A stretch of DNA of 64,000 nucleotides from Mariniphaga sediminis (lineage in GTDB: Bacteria > Bacteroidota > Bacteroidia > Bacteroidales > Prolixibacteraceae). Positions within the stretch are counted from its first letter, which is position 1. Each line of letters starts with the position of its first letter. Position numbers and translations under genes: made by a program. A model generated the notes under the pieces. That model saw only the letters and a program-made list of their open reading frames with translations. It searched no databases and was not told the DNA's origin. Below are positions 1 to 8,384 of the stretch, piece after piece. The DNA lies in the NCBI RefSeq assembly GCF_003573545.1, contig NZ_QWET01000002.1, forward strand, positions 248,001 through 312,000. Reading direction: 5' to 3'.

Positions 1-99
1 TTTATATGCCTGAAAATGTACCGGCATGGTATCGGCAAGTGTCCCGTCCAAATCGAAAATTAAAGCTTTTGCTTTCGGATCGATGTTTAATTTCACCAC
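1..99 (-). CDS. HAD-superfamily hydrolase, N-terminal fragment (runs off the window)
   Basis: Only the first 33 codons are present; the gene continues past base 1. The translation carries the HAD motif I, IFDLDGTLADT, about 14 residues from the start, with the nucleophile aspartate and the acid/base aspartate two residues later. The following MPVH is typical of beta-phosphoglucomutase-like phosphatases. The start is taken as the GTG at 97-99 because AAGGAAC lies just upstream and no ATG is in frame; a second GTG follows directly. The substrate cannot be told from this fragment. Confidence 0.75.
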   Translation of the reverse strand, partial: MVKLNIDPKAKALIFDLDGTLADTMPVHFQAYK

Positions 100-205
100 A
101 ATGTTCCTTTTTTATTTAAAACCCAAAATTAAAAATAAAGCCTAAATGCCCCAAAGCTTTTGAAATTAAGGAAATTTCCCCAATTTTGTTTCAAATTAAT
201 TTAAT

Positions 206-628
206 ATGAGCCAGGATACCTTTCTTTATACGCTTCCCCAGTGGTTTGTTTTTGCCGGTATTATTGCAAGTGTTTACGGCTGGGTGGAACACAAGAAGGG
301 ATTCCGTATGCTGGGCCCGGCAATTTTCGTCCTGCTGGGAGCATTTGCTACCTTCACTCTTTTAAACGGCTCATTCTCTGCCCATGAATTTCTTACCCCG
401 GAAGAGATATTAAGCGAAGAGATGGAAGAGGAAACACTGCAGGAGATTCCTTTTGTCGCTCAGCTTCTGCCCGCCTACATCGCATTCCTCTCTTCAGGTG
501 TGCTGGCTATTCCTGCATTTGTTCTGGAATGGAAAAATAAAAAGGGCAAAAGCCTGCTGATGATTCTTACCGGATTGGCAGGGCTTATGGGATTTTTTGT
601 TATCGTAGGAGCACTACGGAGTGTATAA
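206..628 (+). CDS. Small four-helix membrane protein of unknown function
   Basis: A 140-residue protein with four hydrophobic segments at roughly residues 10-27, 35-54, 88-106 and 116-136. The second and third are separated by an acidic stretch (EEILSEEMEEETLQE) that should lie on one side of the membrane. It diverges from the HAD gene on its left and precedes the aminotransferase, which has its own promoter. No family was recognised. Codon use and the Bacteroidota-like AT-rich leader suggest a real gene. Confidence 0.7.
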   Translation: MSQDTFLYTLPQWFVFAGIIASVYGWVEHKKGFRMLGPAIFVLLGAFATFTLLNGSFSAHEFLTPEEILSEEMEEETLQEIPFVAQLLPAYIAFLSSGVLAIPAFVLEWKNKKGKSLLMILTGLAGLMGFFVIVGALRSV

Positions 629-698
629 TGTTAGAATTTTATCAAAAACCCATTCAAATTGTCAACAATCTGTCTTTTTTATTTTCTTGTTTTTTATC

Positions 699-730
699 TT
701 GCACACCAAATTGTATGAATATTAAATTTG
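699..730 (+). promoter_or_regulatory. Candidate promoter of the aminotransferase gene
   Basis: TTG (699-701) followed after 21 bp by TAAATTTG (723-730), matching the Bacteroidota -33/-7 pattern (TTTG and TAnnTTTG). A start site about 7 bp downstream would leave a leader of about 20 nt before the ATG at 758. Confidence 0.5.
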
Positions 731-757
731 AAAAAAACAGGTTAAAATTGACAAATT

Positions 758-2047
758 ATGAATCCACAGGCTGAAGAACTGAATCAAATTATCCGGCAAA
801 AAAGTACACCGGTTTTCGAAATGCTTTCTGAGAGGGGAAAAAATATTTTCTTTCCCAAAAAAGGAATCCTCGGACAAACAGCTGAAGCCAAAGGCACCCG
901 TATCAATGCGACGATTGGAGCTGCCATTGAGGACGACGGTTCGCCTATGCGTCTGGAAACCATCGCCTCGAAAATTAATCTTGACCCGTCGCTGGTATTT
1001 CCTTATGCTCCCAGTTTCGGACGACCCGACCTGCGTTCGAAATGGAAAAGTATGATTTATGGAAAGAACCCGTCGCTTGGAAAAACGGAAATAAGTTCGC
1101 CGGTGGTTACCAACGCGCTTACCCATGGAATCAGCATGGCCGGTTACCTGTTTGCCGATGCCGGCGACGAAGTAATTGTACCCAGCCTTTTTTGGGGAAA
1201 TTACAATCTCACGCTAGCCAACGGTTACGGAGCCAATCTTGTTACATTTAACCTGTTTAAAGACGGTGGTTTTGATGTGGATGCATTCGAAGCCAAACTG
1301 AATGAAGGCCCAATTGGCAAAAAAATTCTTATTCTGAACTTCCCTAACAACCCATCGGGTTACACGCCTACTCAAAAAGAGGTGGATGCCATTATTTCCA
1401 TCATTGGAAAGGCTGCGGTGAAAGGCAACAAACTCGTATGTATTACTGATGACGCCTATTTTGGCCTGGTCTACGAAAAAGGAATTGCACAGGAAAGTAT
1501 CTTCGCCCCGCTTGCCAGCCTGCATGAAAATGTACTGGCCGTAAAACTGGACGGCGCTACCAAAGAAGATTATGTCTGGGGATTTCGCGTCGGATTTATA
1601 ACATACGCTACGAAAGGAGGCGACGCCGAACTTTACGGGGCACTGGAGTCAAAAACTGCCGGCGCTATTCGCGGAAACATTTCCAACGCGGCCAACATCT
1701 CTCAATCGCTGATGTATGTTGCATACAACAGCGACGAGTATGCCCTGCAAAAACAGGCGAAATTCCAGGTTATGCAGCAACGGTATGTGGCTGTAAAGGA
1801 AGCCCTGAAAGATGAAAAATATAAAAAGTACTTTACTGCACTGCCTTTTAATTCCGGGTACTTTATGTGCGTTCAACTGGCAGAGGGACTGGACAGTGAA
1901 AAAGTGCGCCAGACGCTTATTAATAAATACAGCATTGGCACCATTAGCCTGAATGGTATATTAAGGCTGGCATTCTCTGCCGTAGCTTCAACCAATGTAA
2001 AAGAAATGTTTGAAGGTATTTACAAAGCTTGCGAGGAATGCAGCTAA
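758..2047 (+). CDS. PLP-dependent aminotransferase, class I/II
   Basis: A 429-residue fold-type I PLP enzyme, presumably cytosolic. Visible landmarks are LNFPNNPSGYTP (substrate/PLP-binding Asn region, about residues 193-204), ITDDAYFGLVYE (PLP-ring Asp and Tyr) and GATKEDYVWGFRVGF, where Lys269 is the likely Schiff-base lysine followed by the phosphate-binding Arg. The C-terminal region ends with the usual ILRLAFS strand. Length fits the family. The amino donor and acceptor cannot be deduced. The gene stands alone, with its own promoter and a strong terminator hairpin downstream. Confidence 0.88.
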   Translation: MNPQAEELNQIIRQKSTPVFEMLSERGKNIFFPKKGILGQTAEAKGTRINATIGAAIEDDGSPMRLETIASKINLDPSLVFPYAPSFGRPDLRSKWKSMIYGKNPSLGKTEISSPVVTNALTHGISMAGYLFADAGDEVIVPSLFWGNYNLTLANGYGANLVTFNLFKDGGFDVDAFEAKLNEGPIGKKILILNFPNNPSGYTPTQKEVDAIISIIGKAAVKGNKLVCITDDAYFGLVYEKGIAQESIFAPLASLHENVLAVKLDGATKEDYVWGFRVGFITYATKGGDAELYGALESKTAGAIRGNISNAANISQSLMYVAYNSDEYALQKQAKFQVMQQRYVAVKEALKDEKYKKYFTALPFNSGYFMCVQLAEGLDSEKVRQTLINKYSIGTISLNGILRLAFSAVASTNVKEMFEGIYKACEECS

Positions 2048-2067
2048 CACTTCAACGATGAAGCTGA

Positions 2068-2126
2068 AGCCCGGATATTCCGTCAAAATCAGGAATTTTG
2101 TCAGAGTATCCGGGCTATTTTATTTG
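2068..2126 (+). terminator. Rho-independent terminator after the aminotransferase gene
   Basis: AGCCCGGATA (2068-2077) pairs perfectly with TATCCGGGCT (2107-2116). A T-rich tail, ATTTTATTT, follows at once. Confidence 0.75.
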
Positions 2127-2254
2127 TGCCCTCCAGTTTACAAAATACTGCATGCCATTCCAAAACTTGAATCTCCGGAGATGATGACACTCCCTACTTT
2201 CCTCCCGGAAATGAAAAAGTGAAAGGTTTATTGAAACAGGCCAAAACCCCTGGG

Positions 2255-2743
2255 TTATAGTTTTCTTCGCATGCCATAATCACATCTCGCCGACAAATGG
2301 GGAGGTTCAAACCCGACAAATCCATACTTTTCGTATAACCCGATGGCCTTATCCAGCCGGGTATTCGTTTCCAGAATTACTTCACTATACCCAAGTTCCT
2401 TCGCTTTATTTATAAAATCGGTCATCATCATTTTTCCAAGGCCTTTTCCCTGATGCCCCGGACTCAGATACATTTTTCGCAATTCGCATACATTTTTGTC
2501 GATTTGGAACAGCCCGTACGAACCAATAATTTCACCGTGATCTTCTATCACGGCAAACCATCCGTTATTTTCAAAATAGTACTTATTCAAATCCGACAGG
2601 TCAGAGTCAGTCTCCGACGGATCCGTCTCCAGCCCATACATAGCTAAAACTTTCTTTACCAGTTCCAGTATCTTTTCTTCTTCGCCCTGTGTCGCTCTTC
2701 TTAATTCTGGCATGTGAACAATATTGGATTCATTTGATATCAT
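2255..2743 (-). CDS. GNAT-family N-acetyltransferase
   Basis: A 162-residue single GNAT domain that would transfer an acetyl group from acetyl-CoA to an amine. Motif A, with the acetyl-CoA pyrophosphate loop, is LSPGHQGKGLGKMMM near residues 93-107. It is preceded by the usual strand ELRKMY and followed by EVILETNTRLDKAIGLYEKYGF, the conserved motif-B strand and helix. The start could also be Met11 (MPELRRATQGEE), which is closer to typical family starts. The acceptor substrate is unknown and no operon partner is evident. Confidence 0.85.
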   Translation of the reverse strand: MISNESNIVHMPELRRATQGEEEKILELVKKVLAMYGLETDPSETDSDLSDLNKYYFENNGWFAVIEDHGEIIGSYGLFQIDKNVCELRKMYLSPGHQGKGLGKMMMTDFINKAKELGYSEVILETNTRLDKAIGLYEKYGFVGFEPPHLSARCDYGMRRKL

Positions 2744-2888
2744 CTTAAAAATATACGCTCGCCATTTCCCGCCGTTTCAATTACATTCAAAAAAGAATCT
2801 GTTCCACTGTCCGAATTTACTTTTTTCTTTCATTATTACGAGACTATCATAATAACCTTTGTGCCTTCCTCCGGAAATTAAAATCACA

Positions 2889-3737
2889 TTATCGGTTTTT
2901 TAATGCCACCGAGAAAATTACATTGTCACCATTCCACATGTTTCCATCGGGCAATATGTCGTCTCTGAAATGAATGCGGCAAAAACCGCTATTTTCCAGC
3001 AATTGCGTTAAATCTTTCCGGCTAAAAAAATGGGTCCAGAAACGATATGATTCAATCCCCTCATCAGAATCAATGACCACATGCTGATACAGTATTACTT
3101 TTTGTTCTTCATATAAAAATGATTCTGACAATACCAGGTAAGGAGAATCTTTCCAGAAGCCACTTTTCGTAACCTCCCAGTTTTTAGGTGCAACTTTTTG
3201 TTCCAGTTGATTATCCTTTAGTACATCAAAAATAAACACTCCTCCTTTTTTCAAAGCCCTGTAAACCTTTCTCAACAAAGACTCTCTTTCGTTGGGAGCT
3301 AGCACACCAAAATCCGTAAATATTAGCAAAACCAGGTCATATTTCTCTTCTTCCAAATCGTAATCAATATAACTTGCATTGATATATTCAATATCAAGCC
3401 CCTTGTTCTGAGCCGATTTTCGCGCATAGTCTAACGAATTTTTTGAAATGTCTACCCCCGTAACGTTATGCCCCATTTGAGAAAAAATTTCAGAATAAAG
3501 ACCGGGTCCGCAGCCCAAATCAAGAATTTTTAATTGCCCTTTTGCTTTCTGCGAATCTAAAATCCATTTTGCTGTTTTTGATATGGTTGACATTTTCCTG
3601 CTAGCCAGATCAATGTCCGGATTCAGGTGAATATCCAGCAACTGATTTGAAATATGTTCATCTGTCCACATGAAGGAGGTTCCTTTTTCGTAAATAACCG
3701 GTTTTTCAGACGTTGAAATAATATCTGCTATTTTCAT
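2889..3737 (-). CDS. Class I SAM-dependent methyltransferase
   Basis: A 282-residue protein with a Rossmann methyltransferase domain. Motif I is ILDLGCGPGLYSEIF at about residues 70-84, the acidic end of beta-2 is VTGVDIS, and motif IV is YDLVLLIFTDFGVL. The first 60 residues form an N-terminal extension containing FMWTDEHISNQLLDIHLNP, often seen in small-molecule methyltransferases of the Methyltransf_25 type. The acceptor is not identifiable. It is a single gene; the intergenic region on its 5' side is shared with the divergent lipoprotein gene. Confidence 0.87.
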   Translation of the reverse strand: MKIADIISTSEKPVIYEKGTSFMWTDEHISNQLLDIHLNPDIDLASRKMSTISKTAKWILDSQKAKGQLKILDLGCGPGLYSEIFSQMGHNVTGVDISKNSLDYARKSAQNKGLDIEYINASYIDYDLEEEKYDLVLLIFTDFGVLAPNERESLLRKVYRALKKGGVFIFDVLKDNQLEQKVAPKNWEVTKSGFWKDSPYLVLSESFLYEEQKVILYQHVVIDSDEGIESYRFWTHFFSRKDLTQLLENSGFCRIHFRDDILPDGNMWNGDNVIFSVALKNR

Positions 3738-3986
3738 TTATTTGCCTTTTAAGCTCTCTTTATGAGAGAAATATTAATAAACTATTGATTAAAATATACA
3801 CAACAAACAGACGATGATAATATGGTTATCACTGTATTTGTCATTTTTCCTGAACAGGAATGAGATATGTATTATAAAGTATTCAAAGCGCTGCAAATGT
3901 AAAAAACAATCCGGAAACCGGGAATAATTTTAGTGTCATTTCTCTCTTTCCTGATCTGCCATCATACTCTCTTTCATTTCAAAAGA

Positions 3987-4033
3987 TACCTATCATTAGG
4001 TATTTCCCTGTGAAGTTGTTCGGGCTACCTTTG
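3987..4033 (+). promoter_or_regulatory. Activator palindrome and -7 box ahead of the lipoprotein gene
   Basis: TACCTA-TCAT-TAGGTA (3987-4002), followed by TTTC, lies 23 bp upstream of TACCTTTG (4026-4033), a perfect TAnnTTTG -7 box. No good -33 box is present, which suits an activator-dependent promoter. The same arrangement with identical spacing occurs at 7409-7455. Apart from this site, 3738-4112 holds nothing else that I can support. Confidence 0.7.
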
Positions 4034-4112
4034 CTACGGATAAATACCCGATGGGGTAAAAACAAAAAACTAAGAAAACTTCCATCAAAAGTAAAAACCA
4101 AATTAATAAGCT

Positions 4113-4613
4113 ATGATTACCGTAAAAAACCTATTCATTGCCAAAAACCAATGGCAAAAATTATTTCTAAGTTTTATTATTATTCTTCTCTTTAACACCT
4201 GTGATTTATTATCAAATGACAGTGATAACAAATGCAAAGAGACAGAACAACCCTCGTTTGAAAAGTCACTCTCTCCTGCGGTTTATATCAAAAATAAAAA
4301 TGGAAAAAGTTACTGGGGGGCACATGTTGAGATTAACATTTACAAGGAGTATTGTGACGGAACCATTAAAGGAACCTTTATTAAAAAAGCCACAACGTTA
4401 GAAGATGGGTATGCCAATTTTGCGTATGTATTCACGTATAAATTTGCAAACCTGGAAGACAAGGTGAACTATACCATTACCGTTACTGGCGAGGATCCAT
4501 TAACAGGCGACACCAAAGAATATAAATATTCTGACAGCATGGGGTACGAAGAAACCGCAGAATATGCAGTAAATCCTATATTCCTGCATCATATCCTGAA
4601 AGTTCCCTGGTAA
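4113..4613 (+). CDS. Putative small surface or periplasmic lipoprotein
   Basis: A 166-residue protein that starts with a basic N-terminus, then a hydrophobic stretch (LFLSFIIILLFNT) ending at a cysteine followed by DLLSND. This is a Bacteroidota-style, non-canonical lipobox with an acidic export-type sequence after the cysteine. The mature part has beta-rich segments such as SPAVYIKNKNGKSYWGAHVE and a late YTITVTGEDPLTGD, suggesting an Ig- or CarboxypepD_reg-like sandwich, though no family was identified. Its promoter carries the palindrome shared with the 7.5 kb genes, so it probably belongs to the same regulon. It lies directly before the TPR histidine kinase gene. Confidence 0.7.
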   Translation: MITVKNLFIAKNQWQKLFLSFIIILLFNTCDLLSNDSDNKCKETEQPSFEKSLSPAVYIKNKNGKSYWGAHVEINIYKEYCDGTIKGTFIKKATTLEDGYANFAYVFTYKFANLEDKVNYTITVTGEDPLTGDTKEYKYSDSMGYEETAEYAVNPIFLHHILKVPW

Positions 4614-4697
4614 TGGGCAAACCGGCCGGAAATAGAACATGCAAGCTTCCAATAAATAACTATCATAATAAATTTTGTACTTTTATAAAAAAATCAA

Positions 4698-6635
4698 TTG
4701 AAGCTACTTCTAACCATATTGTTCAGCTTATATATTTTTACTCTTCCTGCGCAAAATAATGTAATTGACAGTTTGCTGGCCCGCTTATACGCTGCAACCG
4801 ATAAATTTGAAACGGCAAAACTAAATCTTCATATCTCAAAACATTATGAAGGAATCGACCTCAAAAAAGGGACAACGTTTGCTTACCAATCGTTACAATT
4901 TACAGACAGCGACTCACTAATCGCCGAAGCCAGCAATCAGTTAGGAAGATTCTATTTTTTTATGGCTGAATTAGACTCGGCTGTTTTCTATTTCACCAAA
5001 GCAAAAGAAACGTTAGATCATTTAAACGATCCCAAAAGCGTTGCCATTATAAACATTAGCCTGGGGGCAGTCCAACTCCGGCAGGGAGACTACAACGGAA
5101 CCATAAAAACACTTACTGAAAGTGCCACCTATTTTGAGGAAACGGGCGATAAACTAAATGCGGCCAAATGCTACAGTAACATTTCCAGCGCACTGGCCGA
5201 ACTTGAAAATTATAAGCAGGCCATTAAATACAACGAGAATGCACTCACCATTTTTGAAGAACAAAACTTATTGCCTTTTCAGTTGATAACACTTCCGAAT
5301 TTGGCTGCCCAGCATTATAAAAACGGAGATACGCTGAAAGCCATCGATTACAATCTCGAAGCTGAAAAACTGGCCACAAAGATGGGAAATAAACGCTCGT
5401 TGTCAATCATTTACAATAACCTGGGAAGTATATTTTTGGATTCCGACCCGGAAAGGGCCAAAGAGTATCTTGAAAAAACCATTCAACTAAAAAATGAATT
5501 AAACCTGAAAGCCGGGATTGAAGTTACGCTCGGAAACCTGGGGTATTTGAGCATGAAAAACGGCAATTACAACATGGCTGTTTCGTATTACAAACAGGTG
5601 GCCGATATTGTAAAAGGGAAACAACTGGTGTTTACTTTCAACCAAATAAAAACATGTTACTCCAAACTGAACCAACCGGCGCTCGCTTTGCAATATGCCG
5701 ACAAAGCCCAACATTTAAACGACAGTATTTTAAATGCTGAAAACCAAAAAGTTTTTACCGAAATTCAAACCAAATACGAAACCGAAAAAAAGGAAAAAGA
5801 GATTTTTGAACTGCAAACCAAAAACCTGGAAGTTGAATTTAAAAAGAACAGAAACAGGAACTTGCTTTTTATTGTTATCGGAATTTTAGCCGGAACAATT
5901 TTCTTCGTTTATATTTTACTAAAAAGCTCCAAAAGAAAAAGGATTGTTGCCGAACAGAATCTCAAAATCAAACAACAGGAAATTACACAAATTTTGAAAA
6001 ACCAGGAGCTAAACGGGATAGATGCCATTATTACAGCCCAGGAAGAAGAACGCAGCCGCATTGCCGATGATTTACACGACAATTTGGGAAGCAAAATAGC
6101 CACTTTAAAGTTGTATATTGAAGAACTCAAAACACAAAAAAGCAAAGCAAAAGAAAAAGAAATTCTGGAGGAAAAACTGAAATTGCTCGCCGACGAAACG
6201 TACAAAGAAGTTCGGAAAATTGCGCACAACAAAAATTTTGGGGCGCTCATTAATCAGGGATTAATTCCCTCGGTAAAAAATATTGCCGGGGAAATTTCGA
6301 TGGCAGAAAACCTACAAATCGATGTAATAAATATTAACGTCAACAAACGGATTAAAAACAATATTGAAATTCAGGTTTTCAGGATTGTACAGGAACTGCT
6401 TACCAACATTATAAAACATGCCGGGGCGACAGAAGCGACCATCCAGTTCTCGGAAGATGAAAACGGGTTAAATATTATGGTTGAAGACAACGGGAAAGGG
6501 TTTGATATAAACAAAGTAACTTTCGGACTTGGCTTAACAAATATTGAAAAGCGTATTGAAAACATCGATGGTAATTTAGTCATCGATTCTACTCCCGGTA
6601 ACGGGACAACAGTCATTCTAACCATTCCTTTATAA
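4698..6635 (+). CDS. TPR-containing sensor histidine kinase (HisKA_3 / LytS-NarX type)
   Basis: A 645-residue membrane sensor. A signal peptide (MKLLLTILFSLYIFTLPAQ) precedes an exported TPR array at about residues 25-340, recognisable by repeated helix pairs such as NYKQAIKYNENALTIFEEQN and NYNMAVSYYKQVADIVK. A coiled coil and a transmembrane helix (about 388-410) lead to the HisKA_3 dimerisation domain, with EEERSRIADDLHDNLGSK and phospho-acceptor His460. The C-terminal HATPase domain has N-box QELLTNIIKHA, DNGKGF and GLGLTNIEKR. The start is TTG at 4698; a stop lies in frame four codons upstream and no ATG gives the signal peptide. The NarL-type regulator next door is its likely partner. 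Confidence 0.9.
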   Translation: MKLLLTILFSLYIFTLPAQNNVIDSLLARLYAATDKFETAKLNLHISKHYEGIDLKKGTTFAYQSLQFTDSDSLIAEASNQLGRFYFFMAELDSAVFYFTKAKETLDHLNDPKSVAIINISLGAVQLRQGDYNGTIKTLTESATYFEETGDKLNAAKCYSNISSALAELENYKQAIKYNENALTIFEEQNLLPFQLITLPNLAAQHYKNGDTLKAIDYNLEAEKLATKMGNKRSLSIIYNNLGSIFLDSDPERAKEYLEKTIQLKNELNLKAGIEVTLGNLGYLSMKNGNYNMAVSYYKQVADIVKGKQLVFTFNQIKTCYSKLNQPALALQYADKAQHLNDSILNAENQKVFTEIQTKYETEKKEKEIFELQTKNLEVEFKKNRNRNLLFIVIGILAGTIFFVYILLKSSKRKRIVAEQNLKIKQQEITQILKNQELNGIDAIITAQEEERSRIADDLHDNLGSKIATLKLYIEELKTQKSKAKEKEILEEKLKLLADETYKEVRKIAHNKNFGALINQGLIPSVKNIAGEISMAENLQIDVININVNKRIKNNIEIQVFRIVQELLTNIIKHAGATEATIQFSEDENGLNIMVEDNGKGFDINKVTFGLGLTNIEKRIENIDGNLVIDSTPGNGTTVILTIPL

Positions 6636-6753
6636 AACAACAATGATCATATCACACAGATACTGGATGAATAAAATGATACGAAAACGAAGCGGCTCCA
6701 TGAGTTTCATTTTTTACAATCTCATTAAGTGGCAATTATAAAATTCCGGATGA

Positions 6754-7392
6754 ATGAAAATAAAAGTTGCCATAGCCGATGACCACAAACTGTTTATTGA
6801 TGGGATAAAATCCATTCTATCGACTGAAATTGATGTAGATATTATAATGGAGGCAGGCAACGGACTGGAATTAATAAAAGCCATTGAAAACGGCCCGTTG
6901 CCAACAATTATTGTAACCGACATTAGAATGCCGGTAATGGATGGGATTGCTGCAACAAAAGAACTAACAAAAAAATACCCCGATATCCCGATCCTTGCCT
7001 TAACCATGTACGATCAGGGCGCGGACGTGGTTGAAATGCTGGAAGCCGGTGCCAAAGGTTACGTTACCAAGGAAGCAGACAAACAGGAACTTTTGCTGGC
7101 CTTAAAAAGACTGGTGGCCGGAGAAAAATATTTTAGCAAAACGATTCCGGAAGATTTCTGCAAGTGGGCATCGTGCGCGCCGGAAGAAAATGAAATAATA
7201 TTAACCCGCCGGGAAAAAGAAATTTTAGCGCTAATTGCCAAAGGACGGACTACTTTGCAAATAGCACACGAACTCAAGCTAAGCAAATTTACCATCGATA
7301 CCCATCGTAAAAACATTCATAAAAAACTAAAAATAAAAAGCAATACGGGTTTGGTAAACTACGCACTAAAGAATCTGAATTTGAATTATTAA
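6754..7392 (+). CDS. LuxR/NarL-family response regulator
   Basis: A 212-residue two-domain regulator. The receiver (1-120) has the acidic pair Asp9-Asp10, phospho-acceptor Asp56 in VTDIRMPVMDG, and the lysine in KGYVTKEA. The C-terminal GerE-type helix-turn-helix (about 148-208) reads LTRREKEILALIAKGRTTLQ and TIDTHRKNIHKKLKIKSN. It follows the TPR kinase by about 120 bp and is presumably phosphorylated by it. I infer that it binds the TACCTA-N4-TAGGTA palindromes on either side of the kinase-regulator pair; dimeric NarL-type regulators use sites of this size. Confidence 0.92.
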   Translation: MKIKVAIADDHKLFIDGIKSILSTEIDVDIIMEAGNGLELIKAIENGPLPTIIVTDIRMPVMDGIAATKELTKKYPDIPILALTMYDQGADVVEMLEAGAKGYVTKEADKQELLLALKRLVAGEKYFSKTIPEDFCKWASCAPEENEIILTRREKEILALIAKGRTTLQIAHELKLSKFTIDTHRKNIHKKLKIKSNTGLVNYALKNLNLNY

Positions 7393-7408
7393 CATGTAAA
7401 AACCAATA

Positions 7409-7455
7409 TACCTAGTAGTAGGTATTTCAAGCCGTCTTTAATAAAGTTAATTTTG
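7409..7455 (+). promoter_or_regulatory. Activator palindrome and -7 box ahead of the exported-protein pair
   Basis: TACCTA-GTAG-TAGGTA (7409-7424), followed by TTTC, lies 23 bp before TAATTTTG (7448-7455). Palindrome arms, trailing TTTC and spacing are identical to the site at 3987-4033. The palindrome centre would lie about 45 bp upstream of the expected start site, and the ATG follows at 7492. Confidence 0.72.
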
Positions 7456-7491
7456 CTCAAAAGCCATAATTTTCACTTAACCTGATGAAGT

Positions 7492-8373
7492 ATGAAACAA
7501 AATTTTGCCCAAAAATTATTACGGTTTATAATTGTAGTACTCTGTATTTCCTGCTCCTCAAATGGATATGCCCAAAAGACATTTACCGTTATTTGTGATA
7601 AAACAGACAACACAGTCAAAGTGGTTGAATCGGAGGTGAAATCCCCCAATTTTATTCCCATTAAAGGCGGGTTTCCATTTCGCCAGGTGGCACAAAAATG
7701 GATCGACCAAAATTATACAACTACACAATGTAACCCGGGAGAGATTATCGATCAAATCAAAACACAATCTCAGCCCCAAAATGCGCCCCCACAACAAAAT
7801 AATGCTACTACCCCCCAGCAAAACAAACCGGCTTCGGGAAATAGTAACCTACAAACCCAATCGTCTCAGGCTCCTGATAAATTTAACAACACCTCGTTGC
7901 TATTAGACATCAAATTTTCCAACCTCGGCAAAACACTGATGCTCAAAAACAATCTTGTTCCGGGAATCGAACTGGGAGTGGAGCAACTCATTGGCAAAGA
8001 AATCTATGTAGGTACCGGCATTCTTTTTAATGCGTATTATGCCACAATCGACCAGGGCGGGGAAAATTCGCAGTTTTATTACTTTGGCCGGATACCGGCC
8101 TTTTTAGGTTACCGGACAAAAACAAGCGGAATGGTATTTATGGGAGAAGCGGGAGTTCAGGTAAACACAAAAATGGTTTCTACGGAAGACGATAGAAGTG
8201 TAATGGGAAGAACCGGAACCGACAGTTCAGTAAATTTACTGGGAAGACTAAAAATGGGCAGCGAAACCGTCATGTTTGAACTTGGAACGGAACTCTGGCT
8301 CACCAAACTATTCGAGAATTACGAAGATTTCAATATGACATCGATTTATTTGGGGCTTCGATTTTACTTTTAA
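7492..8373 (+). CDS. Exported protein with Q/N/P-rich linker and probable beta-barrel domain
   Basis: A 293-residue protein with a signal peptide (cleavage likely after SSNGYAQ, residue 28). Residues about 29-85 form a small domain (KTFTVICDKTDNTVKVVESE...). Residues about 88-125 are a low-complexity linker rich in Q, N and P. The remaining 165 residues have alternating strands with aromatic ends and finish in IYLGLRFYF, the terminal Phe signature of outer-membrane barrels. No family was recognised. It is the first gene after the regulated promoter and lies 11 bp before the large cysteine-repeat protein, with which it is probably co-expressed. Confidence 0.75.
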   Translation: MKQNFAQKLLRFIIVVLCISCSSNGYAQKTFTVICDKTDNTVKVVESEVKSPNFIPIKGGFPFRQVAQKWIDQNYTTTQCNPGEIIDQIKTQSQPQNAPPQQNNATTPQQNKPASGNSNLQTQSSQAPDKFNNTSLLLDIKFSNLGKTLMLKNNLVPGIELGVEQLIGKEIYVGTGILFNAYYATIDQGGENSQFYYFGRIPAFLGYRTKTSGMVFMGEAGVQVNTKMVSTEDDRSVMGRTGTDSSVNLLGRLKMGSETVMFELGTELWLTKLFENYEDFNMTSIYLGLRFYF

Positions 8374-8384
8374 ACCAATGAACA

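Noticed and set aside
4010-4195. 61-codon open frame starting ahead of the lipoprotein gene
   Set aside because: It overlaps the -7 box and the lipoprotein signal sequence; basic low-complexity translation.
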